The notes: generated from the sequence alone by a model not told the origin. A DNA stretch of 64,000 bases from Marinomonas ostreistagni (GCF_016888445.1 NZ_JAFEKF010000003.1:62001-126000), one strand, 5' to 3'. Positions 1 to 8,413 are shown, numbered from the stretch's first letter. Numbers and translations are program-made.

Positions 1-831
1 ACGGTATTCATTGGTGTAGGTTTTAATGGTCACGACCCAATCCCAACCATTCACACGATGGAATATCGCTTTAGTTTCTTGGGCTTTGCTGTCTTTACCG
101 GCGATTAAAGCGGTGTAATAAGTGACGCCGGACTCAGCACTGTAGAGCTTTTTAAAGGCCGCTCTTAGGTCTGGATATAGTTGATAAAAGTTTTTACCCT
201 CCAGAGTTGGGTGGATCAAAATATCGTTTTCATTGGCGCCGGTATCGGTGACGTATACATAGCCTTCTTTGCCAAACGAAAGTTGCTTCAGGCGCTGTCT
301 AATAAGCGATTTAATATTTGCTAACGGAACAAATACGCCAATATATTCTTGGCTATTAGGCAAAGGCTTTAACTGAGCGAAGTAGGCAATATTATTAATG
401 GTGACTTCAGCGGCTTGTCCCGTTAGGTTTTGCTCTGGCGTAAAGCGAGTATCCACACGCATCTGCTGACTGGTAGAAGCTGCAATTAAATAGCCCTGTG
501 CAGAAGGCTCAAGGATAGCAATCGTGGCCTCATTGGCACTAGCCAGTGCATTGAGCGTTGCTGCGTCAGTATTGCCTGCCAGGGTTAGAGCGGTAGTTAA
601 GCTGTTGAGCGTGCGTGTTACAGAGCGACTAATTAATTCATGTTCAGCTTCTAGCTGTTTGGCGATCAGCTCGGCTTCGGCTTTTTGGTGGTCAGTAACA
701 ATACTATTAATACTGTCTTCGACCAACTTGGCGATAATAGAAACTAAGATGACAAAAGTGATAATGATGAGCACCAACGCACTTAAGCTGATTTGGTTGG
801 GTAAGCGCATCTTACGAACAAAGGATGACAT
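1..831 (-). CDS. Methyl-accepting chemotaxis protein, N-terminal part (cut by window edge)
   Basis: Reading leftwards from an ATG at 831-829 the frame stays open for 277 codons to the window edge, so only the N-terminal sensing half is present. An AAGGAAG Shine-Dalgarno lies about 8 nt upstream of the ATG. Residues 1-13 are polar/basic, followed by one hydrophobic span (SLSALVLIIITFVILVSII) and then a long periplasmic region containing GKEGYVYVTDTG and HPTLEGKNFYQLYP. That pattern resembles the Cache_3/Cache_2 fusion sensors of bacterial chemoreceptors. The HAMP and signalling domains would lie outside the window, so the MCP assignment is inferred from the sensor type. It could instead be a Cache-containing kinase or cyclase. 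The gene is transcribed away from prpD's terminator and seems to be a single unit. Confidence 0.75.
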   Translation of the reverse strand, partial: MSSFVRKMRLPNQISLSALVLIIITFVILVSIIAKLVEDSINSIVTDHQKAEAELIAKQLEAEHELISRSVTRTLNSLTTALTLAGNTDAATLNALASANEATIAILEPSAQGYLIAASTSQQMRVDTRFTPEQNLTGQAAEVTINNIAYFAQLKPLPNSQEYIGVFVPLANIKSLIRQRLKQLSFGKEGYVYVTDTGANENDILIHPTLEGKNFYQLYPDLRAAFKKLYSAESGVTYYTALIAGKDSKAQETKAIFHRVNGWDWVVTIKTYTNEYR

Positions 832-1040
832 ATAAAGCAACTTCCTTATTGGGAGACTACGAGAAGCAAGCTTTATATAGAAGGTCGAAACAGAAAGCTA
901 TGACAACAATAAGAAAGATTTAAAAATCTATACATTCCTCCTTTTTAAAATAAAAGAAGTATTTAATATGCATGAGCGTGGTTATTTTAATCGTATTTGA
1001 GTGAGGTTTTTAGAGAGGGAATGATGTTTTGTTATTTTAA

Positions 1041-1075
1041 AAATGTCACTGTTTGTAAGCAGTGACATTTTTTTT
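1041..1075. terminator. Intrinsic terminator downstream of prpD
   Basis: Ten-base-pair stem AATGTCACTG/CAGTGACATT around a TTTGTAAG loop, with a T run on the plus side and an A run on the other. It lies about 25 bp beyond the prpD stop and upstream of the chemoreceptor gene, so its likely job is to end the prp transcript (minus strand). The structure is symmetric enough to work in both directions. Confidence 0.75.
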
Positions 1076-1097
1076 GCTTGTGATGATGGTTCTTTAA

Positions 1098-2582
1098 TTA
1101 AATAACAAACAAATCCATAAAGGTATGCACGGCCGTTTGTTCTAGTGCTGATTGATCTTTACAAAGGCTGAAGATTTGTTGACTACGGCCAGATGGGAAG
1201 CGTGTGGCCAAATTGGCTTTAAACTTCTTCTCAAGCAGTGGGATGCCTTCCTCACGACGACGGCGATGCCCGATCGGGTACTCGACGGATACTTCTTCTG
1301 TTGATGAACCGTCTTTAAAAAATACTTGGATCGCATTGGCAATCGAGCGTTTATCCGCTTCTAAATACTCATTAGTAAAGCGCTCGTCTTCCACGATTTC
1401 CATCTTCTCACGCAGCTCATCAATGATCGGATGATCGGCATGGAAATCATCTTCGTAATGCTCCGCCACCAAGTTACCAAATGCTAATGGTACAGCGGCC
1501 ATGTACTGTAGACAGTGGTCGCGGTCAGCCGCGTTCGCTAGTGGACCGACTTTCGAGATAATACGAATCGCTGATTCATGGGTTCGAATCACAATTTTCT
1601 CGATTTGATCCAAACGGTCTTTCACTTGTGGGTGCAGCGTTACGGCGGCTTCTGCCGCGGTTTGTGCGTGGAACTCCGCTGGGAAGGAAATCTTAAACAG
1701 CACGTTTTCCATCACGTAAGTGCCGTAGTCTTGGGTGAATTTAAACTCCCGATCCTCTGGCGATTTCAGCTGCTGATCTTTGTTGGTTTTGGAGAACGAC
1801 ACATCATAGAAGCCCCACTGCGGTGCGGTTAATACACCTGGAATCCCCATTTCACCGCGCAGCGACATGTCCGCCAAACGTACTGCACGGGAGGTTGCAT
1901 CGCCTGCCGCCCAAGACTTACGTGAGCCTGCGTTGGGCGCATGACGGTAAGTACGCAGCGCTGAGCCATCGACCCATGCTTGTGAAATCGCCGCCATGAT
2001 TTGCTCACGATTACCGCCCATCATTTTGGCCACCACAGCCGAAGACGCGACACGCACTAATAACACGTGACATAGACCGACACGGTTAAAAGAGTTCTCT
2101 AGTGCAATGACACCTTGGATTTCGTGTGCCATCACCATGCCTTCGAGCACATCACGCATGGTCAGTGGTGCTTCGCCACGAGACACTCGAACCTGAGATA
2201 AGTGATCGGCAACCGCCAAAATGCCGCCTAGGTTATCCGACGGGTGGCCCCATTCTGCCGCGAGCCAAGTATCGTTGTAGTCCAACCAGCGAATAATACA
2301 ACCAATGTCCCACGCGGCTTTTACTGGATCAAGCGCAAACGACGTGCCTGGTACACGCGCACCGTTAGGTACTGTTGTGCCTTGCACCATAGGGCCAAGG
2401 TGCTTGGTGCATTCTGGGAAGCGTAACGCTAACAGGCCACAACCTAATGTATCCATCAAACAGTTACGGGCAGTATCGAGAGCTTCTTGGCTTTCAATCT
2501 TGAAATTTAAAACATAATCCGCGATATCTTGGATAACTTGATCGTATTCAGGGCGGTTATTTAAATCGACATTTGCACTCAT
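1098..2582 (-). CDS. prpD: 2-methylcitrate dehydratase PrpD
   Basis: Protein of 494 aa, the normal size for PrpD (MmgE/PrpD family). It dehydrates 2-methylcitrate to 2-methyl-cis-aconitate in the cytosolic methylcitrate cycle of propionyl-CoA breakdown. Family-typical stretches include [37 protein letters not shown] and [16 protein letters not shown]. It is the last gene of the minus-strand prp cluster, but 834 bp of repeats separate it from prpC, so its expression may be uncoupled from prpBC. No acnD or prpF is nearby; this fits the PrpD-type pathway, in which the following rehydration is done by a general aconitase. ATG start with a weak upstream GAGGAA. Confidence 0.95.
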   Translation of the reverse strand: MSANVDLNNRPEYDQVIQDIADYVLNFKIESQEALDTARNCLMDTLGCGLLALRFPECTKHLGPMVQGTTVPNGARVPGTSFALDPVKAAWDIGCIIRWLDYNDTWLAAEWGHPSDNLGGILAVADHLSQVRVSRGEAPLTMRDVLEGMVMAHEIQGVIALENSFNRVGLCHVLLVRVASSAVVAKMMGGNREQIMAAISQAWVDGSALRTYRHAPNAGSRKSWAAGDATSRAVRLADMSLRGEMGIPGVLTAPQWGFYDVSFSKTNKDQQLKSPEDREFKFTQDYGTYVMENVLFKISFPAEFHAQTAAEAAVTLHPQVKDRLDQIEKIVIRTHESAIRIISKVGPLANAADRDHCLQYMAAVPLAFGNLVAEHYEDDFHADHPIIDELREKMEIVEDERFTNEYLEADKRSIANAIQVFFKDGSSTEEVSVEYPIGHRRRREEGIPLLEKKFKANLATRFPSGRSQQIFSLCKDQSALEQTAVHTFMDLFVI

Positions 2583-2634
2583 GTTGGTTCCTCTGATTCT
2601 TATCTACCTTGCTTTTTAATTCTGTTACTCAGTT

Positions 2635-3411
2635 GAACTCGAGCTTGATGCTTTTACGCCGGTCGGATGGGGCGTCCTGCCCCAACGACCTACCGCGTCA
2701 TCCTGACGCTGCTTTAAAAGCATACAATCTCTTGTTCCAATCAATTTCTCTGATGGTGTTCCAAACACTCTTAAGCCAGCGCCATGGATGGCGTGAGGGG
2801 GCGCTTTATCAGGGACGATTACGCGCTCGCGTAGAGTGCTGGAATACCTATAACTATGCTGAACTCGAACTTGATGCTTTTACGCCGGTCGGATGGGGCG
2901 TCCTGCCCCAACGACCTACCGCGTCATCCTGACGCTGCTTAAAAGCATGCAATCTCTTGTTCCAATCAATGTCTCTGATGGTGTTCCAAGCACTCTTAAG
3001 CCAGCGCCATGGATGGCGCGAGAGGGCGCTTTATCAGGGATGATTACGCGCCCGCGTAGAGTGCTGGAATACCTATAACTCTGCTGAACTCAAGCTTGAT
3101 GCTTTTACGCCGGTCGGATGGGGCGTGCTGCCCCAACGACCTCCCGCGTCATCCTAACGCTGCTTAAAAGCACGCAATCTCTTGTTCCAATCAATTTCTC
3201 TGATGGTGTTCCAAGCACTCTTAAGCCAGCGCCATGGATGGCGCGAGAGGGCGCTTTATCAGGGATGATTACGCGCCCGCGTAGAGTGCTGGAATACCTA
3301 TAAATCTGCTGAACTCAAGCTTGATGCTTTTACGCCGGTCGGGTGGGGCGTCCTGCCCCAACGACCTCCCGCGTCATCCTGAAACTGCTTTAAAAGCATG
3401 CAATCTCTTGT
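2635..3411. repeat. 3.45 tandem copies of a ~225-bp hairpin-rich intergenic repeat
   Basis: Four copies begin at 2635, 2861, 3086 and 3311 (periods 226, 225, 225). The fourth is cut after about 101 bp, six bases short of the prpC stop codon. Copies differ by scattered single-base changes. Each unit contains two compound fold-backs. The first is closed by ATGCTTTTA/TAAAAGCAT and holds GGTCG..GGGGC/GCCCC..CGACC and GCGTCA/TGACGC hairpins. The second is closed by a GGTGTTCC..GCACTC/GAGTGC..GGAATACC stem and holds GCGCCAT/ATGGCGC and GGGCGC/GCGCCC hairpins. Open frames inside it (up to 107 codons) repeat with the unit and look incidental. It fills almost the whole prpC-prpD gap of the minus-strand cluster. 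Repeat family not recognised. Confidence 0.9.
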
Positions 3412-3416
3412 ACTGA

Positions 3417-4544
3417 CTAGTCTCGATTCGCAATATCCACCCAAGTGGCTTTCTCGGGGCCGATGTAGTCGGCGCTTGGACGAATAATGCGGTTATTAGC
3501 GCGTTGTTCCATCACATGAGACGCCCAACCAGTAACACGCGAGCAGACAAAGATCGGTGTGAACAATTTGGTTGGGATGCCCATAAAACGGTACGCGCTG
3601 GCATGGAAAAAATCGGCATTACAAAACAGTTTTTTCTCACGCCACATGACGGCTTCACAGCGTTCGGAGACTGCATATAGATGGGTGTCACCTACTTCTT
3701 CTGATAGCTGCTTTGACCATTTTTTGATGATGTCATTACGTGGGTCACGCTCTTGATAAATCGCATGGCCAAAGCCCATGATCTTTTCTTTGTTCGCCAG
3801 CATGCTCAAGATGGCGTCTTCCGCTTCTTCTGGGGTTTGCCATGGTTCGATCATGTCCATCGCCGCCTCGTTGGCGCCACCATGAAGTGGTCCACGAAGG
3901 CTGCCAATCCCTCCTGTAATACACGAGTGCATATCAGATAACGTGGAAGCACAGACTCGAGCGGTGAAAGTAGATGCGTTAAATTCGTGCTCAGCGTAGA
4001 GAATGAGTGAAGCGTTCATCACTTTCTCGTGCAGCGGATTAGGTGTGTCACTGTGCAGCATCGCTAAGAAATGGCCCGCTAGGCTGTCGACCGATGGGTT
4101 GAGCGTATCGATTCGTACACCGTCGTGGCTAAAGCGATACCAGTACAGGATAATCGCAGGAAGAGTCGCTAAAAGACGGTCAGCGACATCTTGCTGTTGG
4201 CTAAAGTCGGTTTCGGTTTCAAGGTTGCCTAAGAAGGAACAGCCGGTACGCATCACATCCATTGGGTGAGCGTCTTTTGGAATTAATTCCAGTGCTGACT
4301 TAAGTGCTTGTGGCAGCTCGCGCAGATTCATTAGCTTGGTTTTGTAATGATCCAGCTCGGTCTGATTAGGTAGCTTGCCATGAAGAAGCAGGTAAGCCAC
4401 TTCTTCAAAACAGGCTTTGTCTGCCAGCTCTTCAATATCGTAGCCGCGGTAGGTGAGGCCGGAGCCCGTTTTGCCTACGGTACATAGAGCGGTTTCCCCT
4501 GCGCTTTGGCCGCGAAGGCCGGCGCCTGATAGTTCTTTAGCCAT
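3417..4544 (-). CDS. prpC: 2-methylcitrate synthase
   Basis: 375-aa citrate-synthase-family protein that condenses propionyl-CoA with oxaloacetate to 2-methylcitrate. The family signature is clear as GFGHAIYQERDPRN in the second half (catalytic His and the DPR region). The short N-terminus beginning MAKELSGAGLRGQSAGETALCTVG, with GSGLTYRGYDIEELA, is typical of PrpC rather than of the longer GltA. It follows prpB by 70 bp on the same strand, consistent with an operon. Its stop is six bases from the truncated fourth copy of the tandem repeat. The prp neighbours make methylcitrate synthase far more likely than a second citrate synthase. Confidence 0.95.
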   Translation of the reverse strand: MAKELSGAGLRGQSAGETALCTVGKTGSGLTYRGYDIEELADKACFEEVAYLLLHGKLPNQTELDHYKTKLMNLRELPQALKSALELIPKDAHPMDVMRTGCSFLGNLETETDFSQQQDVADRLLATLPAIILYWYRFSHDGVRIDTLNPSVDSLAGHFLAMLHSDTPNPLHEKVMNASLILYAEHEFNASTFTARVCASTLSDMHSCITGGIGSLRGPLHGGANEAAMDMIEPWQTPEEAEDAILSMLANKEKIMGFGHAIYQERDPRNDIIKKWSKQLSEEVGDTHLYAVSERCEAVMWREKKLFCNADFFHASAYRFMGIPTKLFTPIFVCSRVTGWASHVMEQRANNRIIRPSADYIGPEKATWVDIANRD

Positions 4545-4614
4545 TTTTATCTCCGTTATTATTGTTAGCGAGATATCTGTTTACTGCTATTGATCTCAGG
4601 TGAATTTAAATTGG

Positions 4615-5496
4615 TTATTTATCCTTGGAAAAAAGCGCGTCGAGCTTTTGCTCGTAGTCGTGATAGTTCAAGAAGTCGTACAAATCCATGCGTGTTTGCA
4701 TGGTGTCGACCACGTTGCGTTGGTGGCCGTCGTTTAATAGATGCTGATAAACATTGAGTGCGGCTTGGTTCATAGCGCGGAAGGCACTTAATGGGTAGAG
4801 CACCATGTCGACGCCAACAGTGGCGAGCTCTTCACGGCTAAACAGTGGCGTGGCGCCAAACTCAGTAATGTTGGCCAGCACAGGGACTTTTACGGCATCC
4901 ACGAATTCTCGGTATTGCTCAAGAGTCAGCATGGCTTCTGGGAAGATCATGTCGGCGCCCGCCTCGACACAGGCAACTGCGCGCTCGATGGCAGCATCCA
5001 TACCTTCTACTGCAAGCGCGTCGGTACGTGCCATGATGACAAAGTTATCGTCATAACGAGCATCGACACAGGCTTTGATGCGATCGACCATTTCTGCTTG
5101 GCTGACAATCGCTTTATTTGGGCGATGGCCGCAGCGCTTCTGTTGTACTTGGTCTTCAATGTGTACGGCTGCGGCTCCCGCTTTTTCCATTTGCTGGATG
5201 GTGCGGGTTATATTAAACGCACCACCAAAGCCCGTATCAATGTCCACCAGCAGTGGTAGTTGGCTGGCGCTGGTGATGCGGCGTACATCTTCTAGCACAT
5301 CGTTAAGGTCAGTCATGCCTAAGTCCGGCAGGCCGTAGGACGCATTGGCGACACCACCCCCAGACAGGTAAATAGCGTGGTGTCCGGTTTGTTCGGCCAT
5401 CATGGCGCAGTAAGCATTGACTGTACCTACGATTTGTAGCGGTGACTGAGCTTTAATCGCTTGGCGAAAACGAGCGCCGGGTGATGCTAATGTCAT
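4615..5496 (-). CDS. prpB: 2-methylisocitrate lyase
   Basis: 293-aa member of the isocitrate lyase/PEP mutase superfamily. It cleaves 2-methylisocitrate to pyruvate and succinate, the last step of the methylcitrate cycle. The signature KRCGH is at residues 120-124, with catalytic Cys122. The metal-binding segment DIDTGFGG (85-92) and HIEDQ (112-116) are also present. Length matches E. coli PrpB (296 aa). First structural gene of the cluster: downstream of the GntR-type regulator and separated from it by a MITE-like element that occupies nearly the whole gap, so the promoter context of prpB may have been altered by that insertion. Confidence 0.96.
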   Translation of the reverse strand: MTLASPGARFRQAIKAQSPLQIVGTVNAYCAMMAEQTGHHAIYLSGGGVANASYGLPDLGMTDLNDVLEDVRRITSASQLPLLVDIDTGFGGAFNITRTIQQMEKAGAAAVHIEDQVQQKRCGHRPNKAIVSQAEMVDRIKACVDARYDDNFVIMARTDALAVEGMDAAIERAVACVEAGADMIFPEAMLTLEQYREFVDAVKVPVLANITEFGATPLFSREELATVGVDMVLYPLSAFRAMNQAALNVYQHLLNDGHQRNVVDTMQTRMDLYDFLNYHDYEQKLDALFSKDK

Positions 5497-5516
5497 ATGA
5501 ACCTCACTCTTATTCT

Positions 5517-5728
5517 TGAGACCTTCTCACGACTACTGCGCTTGCCAAATACTTTGTTAAAAACAGACTCAAAATGCTCAAAAATCTGTTGGAACAGATT
5601 TCAACAGCTTTTGCTGGCCCGAAGGGCGTAGCGCAGGGATGCGCGAAGTATTTATAGTTATAAACTCCGCTTTTTCGTCTGTTTTTGCCTCGTCTTGGCG
5701 TCACTCGCGACATCGTGTAAAGGTCTCA
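5517..5728. mobile_element. MITE-like fold-back element between prpB and its regulator
   Basis: Imperfect terminal inverted repeats face each other: TGAGACCTTCTCACGAC at 5517-5533 and the reverse complement of a near-identical 17-mer at 5712-5728, with a perfect 8-bp core GAGACCTT/AAGGTCTC. A second nested 10-bp pair, AAAAACAGAC (5559-5568) and GTCTGTTTTT (5677-5686), lies inside. The centre carries five small hairpins: AAATCTGTT/AACAGATTT, CAGC/GCTG, GCCC/GGGC, GCGCA/TGCGC and TTTATA/TATAAA. No transposase frame exists, so it would be non-autonomous. I could not see a convincing target-site duplication. The 67-codon frame inside (5510-5713) is best explained as an accident of the structure. 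Confidence 0.6.
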
Positions 5729-5731
5729 TTA

Positions 5732-6430
5732 TTATGGGCTGTGTTGGGCGATGCTGTTTTGCAGCATCGCTTTTCTTAATAAGTTCGCGGCGCGGCTAAT
5801 ATGGCGACGCATTAGTAGCTCGGCTAGATCGCCTTCATGATTGGCGATAGCATCTAAAATAGCTTTGTGTTCGCGCAACGCTTGGCGCGGGTCACTACGC
5901 GAGTCTGCGGTGTAGCGACGATACATGCGAATCGTGGCGTATAAGTCCTGAGTCAGAACACGAATCAGCTTATGGTTTTGGCTGGCGTGAATGATGCGCA
6001 GATGGAAGTCTTCATTGCCATATTGGCTGGCGTAGTGTTCATCTTGATTGGCATCTAGGTGGGCTTGGTGATCGTCGAGTAGTTGATACAGCTCGGCGAC
6101 TTCTTGCTCACTGATCAGTTCAGCAGCCAAGCGAGCTGCCATGCCTTCCATCGCTTCACGTAAAGTGAAGGTATCGAGCAAGTCTTCAATATTGAGCTCG
6201 ATTACGCGTGCGCCTACGTTGGCTGTGCGGGTGATCAAGCCAAGCGTTTCGAGCTTTACTAGCGCTTCACGCAATGGTCCACGAGAAACCCCATAGCGTT
6301 TGGCAAGCTCTGGCTCTGAGATTTTACTACCTAGCGGCAACACGCCTTCGATGATCTCTTTGGTGAGACGCTGTGTCAGGTCGTCCGAAAGGGTAGCTGA
6401 TTTTATTTGAGTCACCTTGTCCAAGCTCAT
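5732..6430 (-). CDS. GntR-family (FCD) transcriptional regulator of the prp genes
   Basis: 232 aa. The N-terminal winged helix-turn-helix (about residues 15-75) includes EPELAKRYGVSRGPLREALVKLETLGLI, the GntR signature. The C-terminal all-helical domain (about 85-220), with LREAMEGMAARLAAE and EDFHLRIIHASQNHKLI, is FCD-like; such domains bind small organic acids with a metal. It lies upstream of prpBCD on the same strand, as seen in many methylcitrate clusters where a GntR protein replaces the sigma54 activator PrpR. Three TTGTCGACAA-type palindromes upstream suggest autoregulation. The ligand (probably 2-methylcitrate or a related acid) is inference. Confidence 0.88.
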   Translation of the reverse strand: MSLDKVTQIKSATLSDDLTQRLTKEIIEGVLPLGSKISEPELAKRYGVSRGPLREALVKLETLGLITRTANVGARVIELNIEDLLDTFTLREAMEGMAARLAAELISEQEVAELYQLLDDHQAHLDANQDEHYASQYGNEDFHLRIIHASQNHKLIRVLTQDLYATIRMYRRYTADSRSDPRQALREHKAILDAIANHEGDLAELLMRRHISRAANLLRKAMLQNSIAQHSP

Positions 6431-6441
6431 GTCCTACTTCG

Positions 6442-6451
6442 TTGTCTACAA
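6442..6451. promoter_or_regulatory. FCD/GntR-type operator, site 1 (at the transcription start)
   Basis: TTGTCTACAA, one base off the symmetric TTGTCGACAA of sites 2 and 3. It sits just downstream of the predicted -10 box (6460-6465), where a bound repressor would block initiation. Confidence 0.6.
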
Positions 6452-6459
6452 TGAAACCA

Positions 6460-6488
6460 GTTATAGGGTGTAAATGAGTATAGATCAA
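6460..6488 (-). promoter_or_regulatory. Predicted sigma70 promoter of the GntR-prp cluster
   Basis: Read on the minus strand: -35 TTGATC (6488-6483), 17-bp spacer, -10 TATAAC (6465-6460). Transcription would begin near 6453, about 25 bases before the regulator's ATG. The promoter is bracketed by operator-like sites 1 and 2. Confidence 0.6.
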
Positions 6489-6493
6489 GGTGG

Positions 6494-6505
6494 ATTGTCG
6501 ACAAT
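6494..6505. promoter_or_regulatory. FCD/GntR-type operator, site 2
   Basis: Perfect 12-bp palindrome ATTGTCGACAAT immediately upstream of the predicted -35 box. Its centre is 53 bp from that of site 1 and 52 bp from site 3. Confidence 0.7.
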
Positions 6506-6542
6506 TCGACTTAGGTCTTAGTCAAAAAATATTTTTGAATGG

Positions 6543-6560
6543 CTGATTGTCGACAATCAG
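6543..6560. promoter_or_regulatory. FCD/GntR-type operator, site 3
   Basis: Perfect 18-bp palindrome CTGATTGTCGACAATCAG, the longest of the three sites, about 28 bp before the stop of the upstream SDR gene on the minus-strand map. The spacing places all three sites on roughly the same helix face. Confidence 0.7.
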
Positions 6561-6588
6561 CACGGGATATAGGTGAATGAAAAGTAGC

Positions 6589-7302
6589 CTACCAAGTAAT
6601 GGGTTGATGATTCCAGTCCATATAACTGGCTTTGCCATCTACTTCTAATTTTTCCAATAAGCTTAACAGCTGGCTTGCGACAAACTCAGGGGAAAACAAT
6701 TTGCCTTCAGGTACAGATCGCTGAAACGGCTCCGAAAGCGGTGTATCAGTGGTGCCAGGGTGAAAGGCCAATAATTTAACGTTTTTGGCGCGTCGCGCTA
6801 ACTCAACCGAAAAGGTCTGAACCATCATATTGAGAGCGGCTTTTGAAGCGCGGTAGCTATACCAGCCGCCGATTTGATTATCACTGATGCTGCCAATACG
6901 GGCACTAAACAATGCTACTTTGCACGGCTGGTCACTTTTCAGCAACGGGGTCAGGTTTTTGAGCCAAAGGGATGGCGTGACAGTATTAGCGGTAAAGACT
7001 TTGAGCATGTTGTGGGCATTGATGGACTCGATCTTACGCTCTGGTTGCAGCTCATCTTGATGCAAGATGCCTTGGCAGATGAAGACCTTTGTCACAGGGT
7101 AATCTACGCTAAGCTGAGCACAAGTTTGTTCGATGCTTGCCTCATCATAGGTGCAGTTAATCGTGCTGATTTTACTGTGCTGAAACGTTTGCTGGCGACT
7201 AATGGCTAGGATCTGATGGCAGTCCTCGGCAGCGATAAGTTGCTCGATAAGCGCTTGGGCAATGCTACTTCCAGCACCAACGACAATAGCTGAATAAGGC
7301 AT
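6589..7302 (-). CDS. Short-chain dehydrogenase/reductase, C-factor-like
   Basis: 237-aa single-domain Rossmann oxidoreductase. The N-terminal nucleotide-binding loop is VVGAGSSIAQ (residues 7-16), a variant of the usual TGxxxGIG. A catalytic Ser lies near 133 (LFSARIGS) and the YxxxK pair is Tyr150/Lys154 (YRASK), so it looks active with NAD(P)H. The substrate is unknown. The C-terminus ends ...NHQPITW, resembling the ...NGDQLPW end of the SDR at 63286-63954, so the two are probably paralogues of the CsgA/C-factor-like group. It is upstream of the prp regulator on the same strand, but the operator array between them argues for a separate transcript. Confidence 0.85.
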   Translation of the reverse strand: MPYSAIVVGAGSSIAQALIEQLIAAEDCHQILAISRQQTFQHSKISTINCTYDEASIEQTCAQLSVDYPVTKVFICQGILHQDELQPERKIESINAHNMLKVFTANTVTPSLWLKNLTPLLKSDQPCKVALFSARIGSISDNQIGGWYSYRASKAALNMMVQTFSVELARRAKNVKLLAFHPGTTDTPLSEPFQRSVPEGKLFSPEFVASQLLSLLEKLEVDGKASYMDWNHQPITW

Positions 7303-7361
7303 AGGGCTCTCCTTTTATGATAGAGAGCATACGCAGTAAGCATTAGATTGGATGCTAGGTG

Positions 7362-7754
7362 TTAGTGCTTAGGTGGGCGGCAGCTGTCTTGATTGCAGCG
7401 TGCTTGGCCTGTCAGCCATGCCGCGAGTGTATGACGATGCTTGGCAAAGAAAAGATAGCCACGATCTGCGAACCAACGGATAACAGGCCAGCGCAGGGCG
7501 CCTAGCCACTTGTGTTTGCCGACCGCTTGCCAGACAGCCACATTAGCATCAAGACCTGTAAGGATTTGGCCGTTATGGCCGATGGCATGTAGCCGCGCAT
7601 CGGCGGCTTGTTTATCGATTTGAGGGTAAAGAGTCTCAAACTCTGAGCTGTGAATGTCGACCAGCTTCAGTTGTTGGCGTTGATTGTAACGGCGTAGCAC
7701 GTTGATCTCTTTCATGCACAGTGGGCAGTGACCATCGTAAAACAGCGTTACCAT
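7362..7754 (-). CDS. DCC-family thiol-disulfide oxidoreductase-like protein (DUF393)
   Basis: 130 aa with the DUF393 hallmark near the N-terminus, YDGHCPLCMKEINVLRR. The conserved Asp7 and the CxxC pair Cys10/Cys13 form the DCC signature. Family members resemble thioredoxin-fold redox proteins but their substrate is mostly unknown. The rest shows family features such as LVDIHSSEFETLYP and GALRWPVIRWFADRGYLFFAKHR. It starts 8 bp after the stop of the DUF3429 gene, so the two are probably co-transcribed, and it ends about 60 bp upstream of the SDR gene. No signal peptide is apparent, so it is probably cytoplasmic. Confidence 0.85.
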   Translation of the reverse strand: MVTLFYDGHCPLCMKEINVLRRYNQRQQLKLVDIHSSEFETLYPQIDKQAADARLHAIGHNGQILTGLDANVAVWQAVGKHKWLGALRWPVIRWFADRGYLFFAKHRHTLAAWLTGQARCNQDSCRPPKH

Positions 7755-7762
7755 ACAAACTC

Positions 7763-8209
7763 CTACATCGTTGGGTACAACATTAATAAGTGCATTGAGC
7801 AGACAATCGTCGTCAGCGCAAAACGCATGCTTGGGTAATAGCTGTTGTCAGCACGCAATTGTTTCAGCCAACGAACTTCCAGCCAAAATACGCTGACATA
7901 ACCACAAAATAGCGCCAGTAATGACATATGTGGCTGCTGAATCAAGAGCCCCAGCCAAGCGACTAGGGCAACTATATTTGAGCACACCAAGAGTGTTCGG
8001 CCTCTGGGTTGCATCGGTTGTTCGATCACTTGGCCCCATAGAGCACCACACAAAAAGCTCAAAATAATGGCGCTGTAGGTGATAAAGACTGTCTGTGGCT
8101 CTAACTCTGTACGCATCCAACCGGTTAAATGGATGACTGTAGAGGCGATGAACGGCACCAAACCTAGGTAGCCAAGTGTCATAATGATAGGGCGAGAAGA
8201 AATACGCAT
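7763..8209 (-). CDS. DUF3429 (TMEM69-like) integral membrane protein
   Basis: 148 aa, very hydrophobic, with four or five predicted membrane spans (for example IIMTLGYLGLVPFIAS, VFITYSAIILSFLCGALWG, TLLVCSNIVALVAWLGLLI and LALFCGYVSVFWLEV). The arrangement with YSAIILSFLCGALWG matches the DUF3429 family, related to eukaryotic TMEM69; no biochemical function is established. It lies directly upstream of the DUF393 gene on the same strand, a pairing that may hint at a shared redox or membrane role, but that is inference. The overlapping frame 7848-8249 on the same strand is out of frame and lacks family character. Confidence 0.8.
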   Translation of the reverse strand: MRISSRPIIMTLGYLGLVPFIASTVIHLTGWMRTELEPQTVFITYSAIILSFLCGALWGQVIEQPMQPRGRTLLVCSNIVALVAWLGLLIQQPHMSLLALFCGYVSVFWLEVRWLKQLRADNSYYPSMRFALTTIVCSMHLLMLYPTM

Positions 8210-8413
8210 GATTAAGCCTAAACGACAATAGAGTGCAAATATTATGCATTATCTACCATGTTGGCTGTATCTGCATAGTGTTGAGTTTGTTTTATAAGGT
8301 TTTTTTTCGCCATTGAGAGATCTAGGGTCGCAGAGTACAATAACTGCCTATTTAATTTTGCCGTGCCGTTGTGCTCAGGCTTCTACTAATTAACAAGTTA
8401 AGGTGTGTTTAAA

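Noticed and set aside
2609..3303. Open frames of 60-107 codons inside the prpC-prpD spacer (2609-2932, 2893-3078, 3118-3303)
   Set aside because: They recur with the 225-bp repeat, are not preserved as one frame between copies, and are explained by the hairpin repeats.
2635..3411. Possible CRISPR array
   Set aside because: Units are about 225 bp and contiguous, without short repeats alternating with unique spacers, and no cas genes are present.
5510..5713. 67-codon frame between prpB and the GntR gene
   Set aside because: It lies almost wholly in the fold-back element, shows no protein family features and is best read as non-coding.
7848..8249. 133-codon frame overlapping the DUF3429 gene on the same strand
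   Set aside because: It is a different reading frame of a well-supported membrane-protein gene and has no family character.
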